Of a stretch of DNA of 42,826 bases, positions 8,079 to 16,582 are shown one piece after another. This DNA is from Candidatus Zambryskibacteria bacterium RIFCSPHIGHO2_01_FULL_46_25 (GTDB lineage: Bacteria; Patescibacteriota; Minisyncoccia; Phycocordibacterales; Zambryskibacteraceae): the NCBI GenBank assembly GCA_001825155.1, contig MHVH01000001.1, positions 1-42,826 on the forward strand. Direction: 5' to 3'. A model generated the notes under the pieces. It saw only the letters and a list, made by a program, of their open reading frames with translations, had not been told where the DNA came from and searched no databases. A program made the position numbers and the translations under genes. Positions within the stretch are counted from its first letter, which is position 1; every line of letters begins with the position of its first letter.

Positions 8079-10043
8079 TTACGGGAAGGAAACGTCAGCA
8101 GTTCTCCAGTCAGTCAAACCAGCCATGAAGGTGGTTTCCTGTACTGCGCTTGTAGTGGTATTCCAGTTGAATCTTTCAAGTCCTACGGAGTAGAGACCTG
8201 TAGTTGCATCAGCGGAGGTTCCATCTGCAAGTCTTCCAGGGACCAAGTACGTAACTTCGATATCAACAGAAGCACCTTCTGCCAATGTACAACTATTTGT
8301 TGTAGATGTGACACAGGTCGAAGGAATGGTGTAAGAAGTCGAGGTAGCGTGGTTTACTGCCGCTGCTACGCCTTCTTTGTACACCGTGAAGCTGTTGACA
8401 GCGAGAGTCTTGGCAAAGGCTGGAGTGGTCGAAGCGGAAGTACCAAGAGAAAGATCAGCCCCAAGTGCTTTGACCCTAACATTGAATTTAGCGGTCAGAG
8501 TAGAGGTGCTAGTACCACCAGAGAATGGTGAACCCATAGGCACACCGTCTGTGGTAATAGACTTTGAGAGCAGAGTTAGTTCAGGACCCTCCTTTCTAAT
8601 AGTAATCGTCTTAGCATCGGCAGAACCAGTTGCAACGACAGCGGTACCAGCAGAGTTCTCCGCGGTAGTGTCACCAGCGTCAGTACTTGCAATGAACGTG
8701 TCAGCAACAAGTACAGCATCAATGATGTCAAACTTGACCGACAGAGTCTTGGTAGTATCCGCAGGGATAATCCAATCAATATCAGAGAAGGTTGCCGTCA
8801 TAGTGTTAGCGTCTGTGCTGGCAACTGATGCTGAACCTACGAGAGATGAACCATCGTAGAGGTAAGCGGTTGACGATGTGGCTGCAGCGCCTCCGGCTCG
8901 AGCGATATCAAGGACAAAGTCAGTGACTTTGATCTGATCCTTTTCTGCCTTGAAATCAATCTTCGCAACCTCTAGACCATCACACTCGTCGCTACTTGTG
9001 CCTGTTTGACAGATTACCTGCTGAGTAGCAGGAGTACCAGAGTTGAGGGAGATTGCGAGAGTAGCGGAATCTACGAGATCAGCCGTAGAGGAGAAGGTGC
9101 GAGTGAAGGCCGTTGAAGGGCCGTACTCATTAACACCAACACCATCTACGCCACGAACGCCGTCAACTTGAATACCAAGTGACCAGCTGTCGTTGTCGTA
9201 AGTCGAGTCCCAAGACGAACGAGCATCAAGAGCGATGTAAAGCACCTTGATGGTCTGAGCAGGAACAATGAAACCGAAGCCAGAGAGGGTTATGAAGTAA
9301 TCAGAACCGTCTTTAACTACAGTGTCGCTGTTGAGGTCAGAAGAAGCCAGTACGGTTGAACCGTCCATGACGTAGATCTTCTGAGCAATCTTGGTGTAGG
9401 TCAAGTTATCACCAGTGTTGGTGATGGAATCAAGGTCAACCTTGATTCTTTCAACCTTGATGTCAGACTGCTGGGCCTCGAGCTTGATGCCGAGAACCTG
9501 TTTCTTGCTGTCACCTTCGTAGAGCTTCACACCGGAAGCGGGAGAAGGATTGAGGGAAACAGTGATGGTGCCTTCGACACCAGGGGTGCCGATAGTTCCA
9601 CCTACTGTACCACCACCCACGGTGCTACCAGGAACGGTGCCAGTCGCGCCAGAAGCGTTAAACTTCGCTCGCGAGAGAGGACCGAAGTAACCGGTGTTAG
9701 GCACGCCGTTGGCTGCCTGCCACTTTATTACAGCGGCTTTCGTAAGAGAGCCAAAGTAACCCATGGCTACACCTGCCGGCATGACGAGATGTCCCTGAGC
9801 AACAAGCGCGCTCTGAAGAGCGACAACCTGTGCGCCGGTCGAACCAATCGTCAAATCGGAAGTGATGCTAGCGCCCGCAGGAACAGAGCTACCCTGAAGG
9901 GAAGCAAGCTGTGCCATAAGAGCGTTGATCTGTGCCTGCAACTCGGCAATCGTCACAGCACCTGCCGTGTCAACGGAGAAGCTGAGAGCGAAGGTCAAGC
10001 CGACTGTGATGGCAGCGATCTTTGCAATTCTTGTTTTTAACAT
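8079..10043 (-). CDS. Secreted peptidoglycan-binding-domain surface protein (654 aa)
   Basis: A signal peptide (residues 1-29, basic start then a hydrophobic core ending GAVTIAEL) is followed by a short heptad-like segment (IAELQAQINALMAQLASLQ). A PG_binding_1 domain follows (about 60-130, GSTGAQVVALQSAL then GYFGSLTKAAVIKWQ and GYFGPLSRAKF). About 500 residues of Thr/Ser/Ala-rich beta-structured repeats complete it. Cysteine pairs (CQTGTSSDEC; CVTSTTNSC) look like local disulfide loops. Such proteins in Parcubacteria are often abundant envelope or S-layer-like proteins; that role is inferred. It is a single-gene unit with a TATAAT box, a long leader with a 5' stem-loop, and a strong terminator, all fitting high expression. 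No catalytic domain is visible. Confidence 0.85.
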   Translation of the reverse strand: MLKTRIAKIAAITVGLTFALSFSVDTAGAVTIAELQAQINALMAQLASLQGSSVPAGASITSDLTIGSTGAQVVALQSALVAQGHLVMPAGVAMGYFGSLTKAAVIKWQAANGVPNTGYFGPLSRAKFNASGATGTVPGSTVGGGTVGGTIGTPGVEGTITVSLNPSPASGVKLYEGDSKKQVLGIKLEAQQSDIKVERIKVDLDSITNTGDNLTYTKIAQKIYVMDGSTVLASSDLNSDTVVKDGSDYFITLSGFGFIVPAQTIKVLYIALDARSSWDSTYDNDSWSLGIQVDGVRGVDGVGVNEYGPSTAFTRTFSSTADLVDSATLAISLNSGTPATQQVICQTGTSSDECDGLEVAKIDFKAEKDQIKVTDFVLDIARAGGAAATSSTAYLYDGSSLVGSASVASTDANTMTATFSDIDWIIPADTTKTLSVKFDIIDAVLVADTFIASTDAGDTTAENSAGTAVVATGSADAKTITIRKEGPELTLLSKSITTDGVPMGSPFSGGTSTSTLTAKFNVRVKALGADLSLGTSASTTPAFAKTLAVNSFTVYKEGVAAAVNHATSTSYTIPSTCVTSTTNSCTLAEGASVDIEVTYLVPGRLADGTSADATTGLYSVGLERFNWNTTTSAVQETTFMAGLTDWRTADVSFP

Positions 10044-10124
10044 TTTGTAATTTTATTTCTAATGCGCTTGCGTTTCCCCATAATTTCTAATGTTGTCGGA
10101 GTCGCGCTTGCGGGTACTAATTTT

Positions 10125-10155
10125 TTGCCGAGAACGGATAAGCCTTTCCCGGCAA
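10125..10155 (-). promoter_or_regulatory. 5' stem-loop in the surface-protein leader
   Basis: TTGCCG-GAA--GG pairs with CC--TTC-CGGCAA (two mismatches), forming a hairpin that begins within about 5 nt of the predicted transcript start (near 10160). It has no U tract on either strand, so it is not a terminator. A hairpin at the very 5' end commonly protects mRNA from decay; this role is inferred. Confidence 0.45.
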
Positions 10156-10167
10156 GCCACAGCTAAG

Positions 10168-10173
10168 ATTATA
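10168..10173 (-). promoter_or_regulatory. TATAAT -10 box of the surface-protein gene
   Basis: A perfect TATAAT on the minus strand about 125 nt upstream of the ATG at 10043. The -35 region is poor. A TTATCCACA box (DnaA-box consensus) lies just upstream at 10204-10212. Confidence 0.55.
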
Positions 10174-10236
10174 AGGGAATAAACCCCAAAAACCTAAATA
10201 CGCTGTGGATAACACTATTTTACCCCTTTTGACCAT

Positions 10237-10857
10237 TTAAGCAAGGGTATAGCGGCTCCAGCGCTTCTCCCCTATTTTCCGGAGAATACCGGCCTGTACC
10301 ATGGCTAGAAGCTCCCTCTGGATAGTTTTCTCACTACACCCTTCTATAAGAGGAGAAACGTCCTTTATCATGATTTCTTTCTTACGCCTAAGGAGACCAA
10401 TGATAATACTCTGACGGCTGTTTTTCTTGACTGATACTGCTCCGAACTCCTTAAGTTCTCTGGGTGCCGGTTTAGGCAATTCCTTCTTTTCCATCCTTTC
10501 TACAAATTTGTCCTTTATCCTATCCAGCTGTTCCGGGCGCGGAAGAGCTTTTTCTTCTGGTACCCTATCTTCCAAAAACATTAATTTCAAAGGACTTTCC
10601 ATACTTTGTCCGAACTTGGACAATTCCTGCGCTATGATTTCGTAATTAGATTCAGAAACAAGTCCTGCCATTCTAGCAATGGAGAGTAAAGATAGAATTT
10701 CCCTGATTATATTAAATTTGTCTTTTACCCTCTCCGAAGCCAAGTCTAGAGACATGACTCTGATCTCCCATTTCAAAGGTTCCTGATCAGAGAAAAAACT
10801 GGTCAGAAGATAGAGGGCGGAAGCTATTTTTTCGGTTTTTTGAGAGATATTGGACAT
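10237..10857 (-). CDS. Winged-helix (DeoR-like) putative regulator (206 aa)
   Basis: The C-terminal 55 residues form a DeoR-type winged helix: RRKKEIMIKDVSPLIEGC, then recognition helix SEKTIQRELLAMVQAGIL and wing KIGEKRWSRYTL. The N-terminal 130 residues are mostly helical (SQKTEKIASALYLLTSFFSD) and may mediate dimerisation or sensing; no sugar-phosphate sensor domain of classical DeoR is seen. No metal or cofactor motif is visible. It is divergent from ftsK, with an inverted repeat TTTGTCCCT/AGGGACAAA between them that could be its operator. A DNA-binding role is likely; its targets are unknown. Confidence 0.7.
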   Translation of the reverse strand: MSNISQKTEKIASALYLLTSFFSDQEPLKWEIRVMSLDLASERVKDKFNIIREILSLLSIARMAGLVSESNYEIIAQELSKFGQSMESPLKLMFLEDRVPEEKALPRPEQLDRIKDKFVERMEKKELPKPAPRELKEFGAVSVKKNSRQSIIIGLLRRKKEIMIKDVSPLIEGCSEKTIQRELLAMVQAGILRKIGEKRWSRYTLA

Positions 10858-10902
10858 TTGCTTAGACTGTCTTTTTATTATGTCTTTTATCTTTTACCAC
10901 AA

Positions 10903-10948
10903 TTTGTCCCTTATTGCAAGCATGACCATTATGGGCATCAGGGACAAA
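10903..10948. promoter_or_regulatory. Inverted repeat between the regulator and ftsK
   Basis: TTTGTCCCT (10903-10911) and AGGGACAAA (10940-10948) form 9-bp arms 28 bp apart. They lie in the 168-bp divergent intergenic region, where an operator for the winged-helix protein would be expected. Confidence 0.35.
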
Positions 10949-11025
10949 ATTTGCAAGACCCCACACCTGATTTTCAGTTCACAATTTATGAATGGCCCCG
11001 TGCTATTATTGAATAAAGAATTTAC

Positions 11026-13266
11026 ATGGCGAAAAAACATAAAAGAAAAGATAGGGCATTTGAAAACGGCTCTTCCTCTACAGGCATAATTTCAAGAGAA
11101 ACTCTCAATACCATTCTGGGAGTCTTCGCTTTGGTTATTTCAATCTTTCTTTTGCTTGGAGCATTTGGCTTGGCAGGACGGGTCGGCACGCTCGCGTACG
11201 AATTTTTCTCATATCTTTTCGGCATCGGATACTACCTTATGCCGCTAGTCTTCCTCCTTCTTTCCATATCGTTCTTCCATGAACGCAAGCGTGACCCGGT
11301 CGGCGCGCAAATTTTCGGCTCCGCACTTCTCTTCGTATCGTCGCTTGGCCTCGTGAATCTTATTTCGAGCAAGGGCGGCATCGTGGGCGGGGTAATCTCC
11401 AAGCCACTCATTTCCCTATTCGATATCTACCTCTCAGCCATCCTTCTTGTTGCCTTAATTACCATATCGGTATTAGTAATCTTCGATATAAATATCAGAT
11501 TAAATGTCTTCGCGCTCATAAAGAATCTATTCTCCAGGGGAAATGGGGCCGAGGTCGCGCGCACTCAGAACGAGGAGGCGATGATTAATAAAGCTGTAGA
11601 GAAAGTAGAGCATCAAGATACAAGATACAAAGGACAAGATACAAACAAGAAACAAGAAACAAGAAACAAGAAACAAATGGATGAGAATGAGGGCTTCACT
11701 CCGATGATGTTGAGGCGAAGCGGCAAACCTTGGTCCCCGCCTCCGCTCTCGCTCCTTGAGGGCGACAGAGGCAAGCCGGGTGTTGGCGACATTAAGGCAA
11801 ACGCCAATCTTATCAAGCGTACCCTCTTGAATTTCGGCATTATGGTTGAGATGGATGAGATTTCTATCGGTCCATCCGTCACTCGATACGCGCTCAAGCC
11901 GGCGGAGGGCGTCAAACTCTCAAAAATTCTCGGTCTCCAAACCAATCTCGAACTCGCGCTCGCCGCTCACCCGGTAAGAATCGAGGCGCCCATCCCCGGC
12001 AAATCGCTTGTCGGCATTGAAGTGCCTAACACGCAGAAAAGTACTATCGGGCTCGGCTCGCTTGTCTCCGATCCGGCATTCATGGAGTCCGAGAAGCCGC
12101 TTTACGTGGCGCTCGGCCGCGATATCGCCGGCGCTTCCCGCTATGCCAACCTCGACAAAATGCCCCATCTTCTCATCGCCGGTGCCACCGGTTCCGGCAA
12201 GTCCGTAAGCATCCACGCCATCATTACTTCCCTTTTGTACAGGAACCCGCCGGAGAACCTCAAATTCATCATGATCGACCCCAAGCGCGTCGAGCTCACT
12301 ATGTACAACAATATTCCCCACCTTCTTACTCCCGTCATTACTGACCCGAAGAAGGCGATCCTCGCCCTCAAGTGGGTGGCGAAGGAGATGGAGCGCCGTT
12401 ATGACATATTGGAGAAAAACAGCTCTCGCGACATAGACTCCTATCACAAAAATATTTTGCAACCTTCCCTTGAAAATTCTAAATTGAAAATTGAAAATTC
12501 TGAGGCGCAGTCTCCGGATCCCATGCCTTATATGATAATTATCATCGACGAACTGGCAGACCTTATGCAGTCCTACCCGCGCGAACTTGAAAGCGCCATC
12601 GTGCGCCTGGCGCAGATGAGTCGCGCCGTTGGCATCCATCTCATCCTCTCGACTCAAAGACCTTCCGTCAATATCATTACCGGCCTCATCAAGGCGAACA
12701 TTCCGGCAAGAATAGCACTGCAGGTGGCATCCCAGATCGATTCCCGCACCATCCTTGACGCCGCCGGAGCCGAGAAGCTTCTCGGCTCCGGCGACATGCT
12801 CTACCAAGGAGCCGAAATGTCTAAGCCTGTGAGAATCCAGTCCGCCTATATTTCCGAAAGAGAGGTCAAAGCTGTGACAAAATATCTCCGCGACGCGTAT
12901 GCCGACGAACTTTCGGATGAAATTAATTTCTCCGCCGAGAATGTCTCCAACGCCATCTTCTCCGCGAACCTAGGCGAGAATTCCGACGATCTTGATGACG
13001 ACGAGCTCTATGAAGAAGCGCGCGAAACCATCACACAGGCGGGCAAAGCATCGACCTCATTCTTGCAACGCAAATTGCGCATCGGCTACGCGCGCGCGGC
13101 ACGACTTATGGATATGCTCGAGGAACGCGGAGTTATTGGCGCCGGATCCGGCGCCAAGCCAAGAGAAGTTTTGAATGCCCCCCGCTTTGATGATTCTGTG
13201 GAAGCTCGGCTTCCACAAGAGGAAGCCGAGCTTCCAGACGACACGAACGATGGCGATGAGAATTAA
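11026..13266 (+). CDS. ftsK: DNA translocase FtsK/SpoIIIE (746 aa)
   Basis: The N terminus has about four membrane helices (residues 28-155). A variable linker follows (about 165-255), then the translocase motor with Walker A AGATGSGKS (385-393) and Walker B MIIIIDELADLM. A C-terminal winged-helix gamma domain (about 665-725, TSFLQRKLRIGYARAARLMDMLEERG) recognises orientation sequences in the family. It pumps chromosomal DNA through the division septum. The linker contains a 63-nt run of nine degenerate heptamers (11615-11677) and a palindromic element (11731-11790). A second heptamer run (12472-12499) and a 16-bp stem palindrome near the C terminus (13199-13236) are also read in frame. Its 3' end overlaps the next gene. 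Confidence 0.96.
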   Translation: MAKKHKRKDRAFENGSSSTGIISRETLNTILGVFALVISIFLLLGAFGLAGRVGTLAYEFFSYLFGIGYYLMPLVFLLLSISFFHERKRDPVGAQIFGSALLFVSSLGLVNLISSKGGIVGGVISKPLISLFDIYLSAILLVALITISVLVIFDINIRLNVFALIKNLFSRGNGAEVARTQNEEAMINKAVEKVEHQDTRYKGQDTNKKQETRNKKQMDENEGFTPMMLRRSGKPWSPPPLSLLEGDRGKPGVGDIKANANLIKRTLLNFGIMVEMDEISIGPSVTRYALKPAEGVKLSKILGLQTNLELALAAHPVRIEAPIPGKSLVGIEVPNTQKSTIGLGSLVSDPAFMESEKPLYVALGRDIAGASRYANLDKMPHLLIAGATGSGKSVSIHAIITSLLYRNPPENLKFIMIDPKRVELTMYNNIPHLLTPVITDPKKAILALKWVAKEMERRYDILEKNSSRDIDSYHKNILQPSLENSKLKIENSEAQSPDPMPYMIIIIDELADLMQSYPRELESAIVRLAQMSRAVGIHLILSTQRPSVNIITGLIKANIPARIALQVASQIDSRTILDAAGAEKLLGSGDMLYQGAEMSKPVRIQSAYISEREVKAVTKYLRDAYADELSDEINFSAENVSNAIFSANLGENSDDLDDDELYEEARETITQAGKASTSFLQRKLRIGYARAARLMDMLEERGVIGAGSGAKPREVLNAPRFDDSVEARLPQEEAELPDDTNDGDEN
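11615..11677 (+). repeat. Nine degenerate 7-bp tandem repeats in the ftsK linker
   Basis: The units are AAGATAC, AAGATAC, AAAGGAC, AAGATAC, then AAACAAG four times and AAACAAA. Sixty-three nucleotides equals 21 codons, so the frame is kept (encoding a K/Q/N/D/T-rich stretch). Confidence 0.75.
11731..11790. repeat. In-frame palindromic element, family C (ftsK linker)
   Basis: The segment encodes SPPPLSLLEGDRGKPGVGD. Its CTCGCTCCTTGAGGGCGACAG core and flanks resemble the CTCC-CTT/AAGG-GAGGG elements at 17119-17171 and 30594-30619. It lies in the non-conserved linker. Confidence 0.5.
12472..12499 (+). repeat. Four 7-bp repeats in the ftsK motor region
   Basis: GAAAATT, CTAAATT, GAAAATT, GAAAATT, encoding LENSKLKIEN in a loop ahead of the Walker B strand. 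Confidence 0.6.
13199..13236. repeat. In-frame palindromic element, family B (ftsK 3' end)
   Basis: TGGAAGCTCGGCTTCC (13199-13214), loop ACAAGA, GGAAGCCGAGCTTCCA (13221-13236): a perfect 16-bp stem, each arm itself nearly palindromic. It encodes VEARLPQEEAELP. The same family appears in tatD (16901-16934). Confidence 0.8.
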
Positions 13267-13600
13267 GCTTTCAACCAGAAGCTGGGCCGCTGTGGGAATA
13301 TTCGTCTTTTTGGCGCTTTATGTCCTCTTCCAGGCGCGCTTTCTCATACTTGGTCCGAGAGTCTATATAGATAACCCTCACGACGCCGAAGTGCTCGCAA
13401 GCGCTCTAGTGACAGTAAGAGGAAGTGTGAGTAATATCGCATGGATTACACTTAACGGGAAGCAAATATTTACCGACGAAGAAGGTCTGTGGGAAGAGAA
13501 ATTGCTCGTCTCCGCCGGCACCAGTATAATGACCGTGCGGGTGCGAGACCGATTCGGCCGCGAGAGTGAGAAGAGCGTACGCGTAATTTATAATCCATAA
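13250..13600 (+). CDS. Small membrane-anchored Ig-like/glucodextranase-B-like protein (116 aa)
   Basis: It starts at ATG 13250 (or 13256, two codons later), overlapping the ftsK stop by 17 nt. A basic start and one membrane helix (about 13-33, [21 protein letters not shown]) precede an extracytoplasmic beta-sandwich (about 40-116, [19 protein letters not shown] to KSVRVIYNP). This resembles the PF09136 (glucodextranase domain B) family, with the typical [16 protein letters not shown] repeat. Function unknown; likely a small envelope protein. Its stop overlaps the recA start (TAATG), so ftsK, this gene and recA look translationally coupled. Confidence 0.8.
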   Translation: MAMRIKLSTRSWAAVGIFVFLALYVLFQARFLILGPRVYIDNPHDAEVLASALVTVRGSVSNIAWITLNGKQIFTDEEGLWEEKLLVSAGTSIMTVRVRDRFGRESEKSVRVIYNP

Positions 13601-14631
13601 TGCTTAAAAATAAAAAAAACAAAGAAGCCAAGCCTACTATCCCCACGGAAGCCAGTCCCAGAAACATCGACTCGACACTCGATGCTATTCGCACGAAGTT
13701 CGGTGAGGATTCGATAATGAAGCTGGGTGACAAACCGCGAGTAGGAGTGGATGCCATTTCAACCGGTTCCATAGGACTCGATGCCGCGCTCGGCGTCGGC
13801 GGGCTTCCCCGCGGACGCATCATAGAAATCTTCGGTCCAGAATCGTCCGGCAAGACTACCCTCTCGCTCCACGTCATAGCGGAGGCGCAGAAGCTTGGCG
13901 GCATTTGCGCCTTCATAGACGCGGAACACGCCATGGACCCGGAATATTCAAAGAGGCTCGGGGTAAAGATAGATGAACTTCTGATTTCCCAACCAGACAC
14001 CGGCGAGCAAGCGCTCGAGATAGTCGACTCGCTGGTACGTTCGGGCAAGCTCGATGTCATAGTCATAGACTCCGTCGCGGCCTTAACGCCCAAAGACGAG
14101 ATCGAGGGCGACATGGGCTCATACCACGTGGGCAAGCAGGCCCGCCTCATGAGCCAGGCTCTCCGCAAATTGACAGCGATTGTGGCGAGGTCGAAGACCA
14201 TAGTTATTTTCATCAACCAGATTCGCATGCAAATAGGCGTTATGTTCGGCAATCCGGAGACAACGCCCGGAGGCAAGGCGCTCAAGTTCTACACCAGTGT
14301 ACGCCTCGACATACGCCGCATAGCGCAGATCAAAAAGGGAGAGGAGGTAATGGGTGGCAGAACGCGCGTGAAAGTAGTCAAGAACAAGGTGGCGGCTCCC
14401 TTCCGCCAGACCGAATTCGACCTCATGTATAACGAGGGTATCTCTCGCGAAGGCGAGCTCATCGCGCTCGGCGAGAAATTCGGCCTCATCCAGAAGTCCG
14501 GCAGCACCTACAAATACAATAATGAAAAGCTTGCGGTGGGTTACGACGCCACTCGCACCTACCTTCGCGAGAACAAACCAATCGCGAATCAGATTCTAAA
14601 GGATATTAGACAAAAACTGAAAGATGCGTAA
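13600..14631 (+). CDS. recA: Recombinase RecA (343 aa)
   Basis: Walker [10 protein letters not shown], the DAEHAMD block, Walker [13 protein letters not shown], loop L1 ([22 protein letters not shown]) and L2 ([22 protein letters not shown]) are all present. Length is typical. It forms filaments on single-stranded DNA, catalyses strand exchange and supports SOS-type cleavage. It starts with ATG overlapping the preceding stop by one base and is followed 12 nt later by efp. The N terminus is lengthened by a short basic segment ([12 protein letters not shown]). Confidence 0.98.
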   Translation: MLKNKKNKEAKPTIPTEASPRNIDSTLDAIRTKFGEDSIMKLGDKPRVGVDAISTGSIGLDAALGVGGLPRGRIIEIFGPESSGKTTLSLHVIAEAQKLGGICAFIDAEHAMDPEYSKRLGVKIDELLISQPDTGEQALEIVDSLVRSGKLDVIVIDSVAALTPKDEIEGDMGSYHVGKQARLMSQALRKLTAIVARSKTIVIFINQIRMQIGVMFGNPETTPGGKALKFYTSVRLDIRRIAQIKKGEEVMGGRTRVKVVKNKVAAPFRQTEFDLMYNEGISREGELIALGEKFGLIQKSGSTYKYNNEKLAVGYDATRTYLRENKPIANQILKDIRQKLKDA

Positions 14632-14643
14632 AATGACTGGGCT

Positions 14644-15204
14644 ATGTTGGACTACAGCGAAGTTACGGTACACAAATACATCATCTACGAGAACGAGCCG
14701 TGGGAAGTAATCGGCTCGCACGTTTTTCGTAAACAACAGAGAAAGCCCGTCAATGCAACGAAGTTGAAGAATCTAATGACCAGTCGTATCACCGAAGTCT
14801 CTTTCCATGTATCGGAAAAAGTAGAAGAAGCCGAGATAGACAAGAAGGAGGTCAAATATTTATACACCAACCGCGGAGAATTTTGGTTCTGCGAGTCCAA
14901 GGACCCAAGCAAGCGCTTCGAACTCCCAGAGGAGATGATCGGCTCCGGTGCCAAATTCTTGAAGCCGAACACGATTGTCGATGCCATGCTATTTGATGAT
15001 AGAATCATCGGCATCAAGTTCCCCATCAAGATGGAGCTTAAGGTTGTCGAAGCGCACGAGGCAACCCGCGGCAATACTGCCCAGGGCGCTACAAAGTCGG
15101 TGAAGCTTGAGACGGGGGCTGAGATACAGGTGCCGATGTTTGTGAAGGAGGGAGATGTGGTGAGGGTGAATACTGAGACTGGACAGTATACGGATCGCGT
15201 TTAG
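14644..15204 (+). CDS. efp: Elongation factor P (186 aa)
   Basis: A KOW-like domain I (VHKYIIYENEPWEVIGSHVF) and two OB domains ending in the conserved GDVVRVNTETGQYTDRV are visible. EF-P relieves ribosome stalling at polyproline. The tip loop that carries the modified lysine in E. coli (KPGKGQAF) reads RKQQRKPVNAT here, so an arginine appears to occupy the Lys34 position. It follows recA by 12 nt and its 3' end overlaps the convergent frame at 15089-15469. Confidence 0.96.
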   Translation: MLDYSEVTVHKYIIYENEPWEVIGSHVFRKQQRKPVNATKLKNLMTSRITEVSFHVSEKVEEAEIDKKEVKYLYTNRGEFWFCESKDPSKRFELPEEMIGSGAKFLKPNTIVDAMLFDDRIIGIKFPIKMELKVVEAHEATRGNTAQGATKSVKLETGAEIQVPMFVKEGDVVRVNTETGQYTDRV

Positions 15205-15469
15205 GCCAGAGATCAAGGATTAGCCCTATCAAGAAACCCAGAACTGCCCAGTAGAGCAGGATGAAAAGGAATTCCTGCCCCCTGGTGATGTCGACGCCAT
15301 CGAATATTTTATAAACCGCTATTAGAGGCAAGAAAATAGGCGTAGAAAACTGGTCAGCAAAGCACATGTTCCCCGCCGAAGCGGGGCAAAATGTTTTTAA
15401 TAGAAAAAATAACCCGACAACAGCTGGAGCAAAGAGCGCACCCTGAACGCAGGAAAGAACATGTCGCAT
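15089..15469 (-). CDS. Putative small membrane protein, antisense to the efp 3' end (up to 126 aa)
   Basis: The first 90 residues look real: hydrophobic segments (ALFAPAVVGLFFLLKTF; FSTPIFLPLIAVYKIF; FLFILLYWAVLGFLIGLIL) with a cysteine pair around CPASAGNMC. The last 32 residues (Ser/Pro/Gln-rich) are antisense to efp, so that tail is doubtful. A GC hairpin CCCCGC-CGAA-GCGGGG (15370-15385) is read in frame. It follows rpsR by 19 nt on the same strand. No family is recognised. Confidence 0.5.
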   Translation of the reverse strand: MRHVLSCVQGALFAPAVVGLFFLLKTFCPASAGNMCFADQFSTPIFLPLIAVYKIFDGVDITRGQEFLFILLYWAVLGFLIGLILDLWPKRDPYTVQSQYSPSPHLPPSQTSAPVSQPPSQASPTL

Positions 15470-15488
15470 GCCTAAATTATAAACCTTT

Positions 15489-15689
15489 TTATCTCGAAAC
15501 GTAGGGCAACAATCCCATGAATCGAGCTCGCTTGATAGCTTCCGCGAGTTCTCGCTGGTTTATCGAAGGGACACCGGAACGCTTGCGCGACTGGATACGG
15601 GCGTGAGGAGTAAGAAACTTCTTCAGAGTCTCCACATCTTTGTAATCGATGTGCTCAATCTTATTTTCCTTGAAATAATTCTTTTTCAT
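15489..15689 (-). CDS. rpsR: 30S ribosomal protein S18 (66 aa)
   Basis: The sequence has the S18 core: IDYKDVETLKKFLTP, then IQSRKRSGVPSINQRELAEA and IKRARFMGLLPYV. Start ATG 15689 (MKKNYFKEN) is preferred to an upstream in-frame ATG at 15758, which would add 23 unrelated residues overlapping ssb. It binds S6 on the 30S platform. The order rpsF-ssb-rpsR is the classic bacterial operon. Confidence 0.96.
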   Translation of the reverse strand: MKKNYFKENKIEHIDYKDVETLKKFLTPHARIQSRKRSGVPSINQRELAEAIKRARFMGLLPYVSR

Positions 15690-15711
15690 TACTTGTAATG
15701 AGCCTGTCGAA

Positions 15712-16158
15712 CTAAAATGGTATATCGTCGGCGTTAATAACCTCTTCCGGATAATCAATGGCGTCGATGGGTGGAGCGGGCTGGTCCTCCGTTTTCGCTA
15801 CAGGCGTGGCGACTGCGGGTGCGCCAGAACCAGGTCTGGGACCGAATTGAACTCTGTCTGCGACAATCTCGGTGCGATAGTTCTTCTTGCCGTCTGGACT
15901 CTCCCAGCTTCTGGTCTGCATGCGACCCTCAACCAGTACACTTGAGCCCTTGCGAAGGAATTGCGCCGTGGTCTCCGCTTGGCGGCCAAAAACAACGATG
16001 TTGTGATACTGCGTATCCTCTTTCTTGGACCCGTCTTTATCCTTCCACACACGATTAGTAGCAATACCCATAGTTGCGACCTGAAGACCGGATGGCAAAC
16101 TCTTGAGCTCCGGATCGCGTGTAAGGTTGCCAATAATGATTGCTTTGTTTAAATACAT
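15712..16158 (-). CDS. ssb: Single-stranded DNA-binding protein SSB (148 aa)
   Basis: The OB fold starts MYLNKAIIIGNLTRDPELK and continues through HNIVVFGRQAETTAQFLRKG and VEGRMQTRSWE. A short proline/alanine-rich linker leads to the acidic tip NADDIPF, which recruits repair and replication partners. Length is slightly below the E. coli protein. It lies 4 nt after rpsF and 22 nt before rpsR. Confidence 0.97.
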   Translation of the reverse strand: MYLNKAIIIGNLTRDPELKSLPSGLQVATMGIATNRVWKDKDGSKKEDTQYHNIVVFGRQAETTAQFLRKGSSVLVEGRMQTRSWESPDGKKNYRTEIVADRVQFGPRPGSGAPAVATPVAKTEDQPAPPIDAIDYPEEVINADDIPF

Positions 16159-16162
16159 ATAT

Positions 16163-16576
16163 CTATTCTACCGCCACCTTCTCCTCAACTCCAGCTTCCG
16201 GAGAAGAAGATTCTTCCGCCACCTCAAGAGCCTTCTTCATGGACTGGGTGAAGGTGAAGGAGGTCTCTTTCGGCGCCTTGATGAGCAGAAACCGGAGCAC
16301 CTCATTCATCTTCTCCACCCCAACTTTGACACCACCAAGCTTCTCGGGTTCAAGCTCAAACTTTACCCATCCGATATATGCTTCGTTTACCACGTATTTG
16401 CTGGCCCCGACAGTCTTACTCATGGTGTAGGCCAGATCAATCTTGATGGGATCTTCGCCGGCGAAAACACTGCCGTCATTGGCGGAGACCAGAGACTTGA
16501 TAGCTTCCGCCGCCTGAAGCACTCTGTCTTCGGCAAGGCTCGGCAATATGAGATAGCCCAGTTCGTAAATTTGCAT
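16163..16576 (-). CDS. rpsF: 30S ribosomal protein S6 (137 aa)
   Basis: The start MQIYELGYLILPSLAED and middle IDLAYTMSKTVGASKYVVNEAYIGWVKFE match the S6 ferredoxin-like fold. The tail is Glu/Ser-rich (EVAEESSSPEAGVEEK), longer than the E. coli core. First gene of the rpsF-ssb-rpsR trio; 6 nt after tatD. Confidence 0.92.
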   Translation of the reverse strand: MQIYELGYLILPSLAEDRVLQAAEAIKSLVSANDGSVFAGEDPIKIDLAYTMSKTVGASKYVVNEAYIGWVKFELEPEKLGGVKVGVEKMNEVLRFLLIKAPKETSFTFTQSMKKALEVAEESSSPEAGVEEKVAVE

Positions 16577-16582
16577 GTTGCG

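Noticed and set aside
1921-10212. Replication origin suggested by TTATCCACA boxes (1921-1929, 7054-7062, 10204-10212)
   Set aside because: The three boxes are kilobases apart, two belong to REP-like units, and no dnaA, dnaN or AT-rich unwinding element is nearby.
11920-12807. Long minus-strand frame (295 aa) opposite ftsK
   Set aside because: The plus strand encodes an unmistakable FtsK motor; the antisense frame follows from codon bias and has no recognisable domain.
13470-14285. Minus-strand frame (271 aa) opposite recA
   Set aside because: Shadow of the recA coding sequence, Ser/Arg-rich and without domains.
15089-15204. C-terminal Ser/Pro/Gln-rich tail of the small membrane protein as a real domain
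   Set aside because: It is exactly antisense to the conserved 3' end of efp, so its composition is imposed by that gene; the upstream hydrophobic part is kept as a tentative gene.
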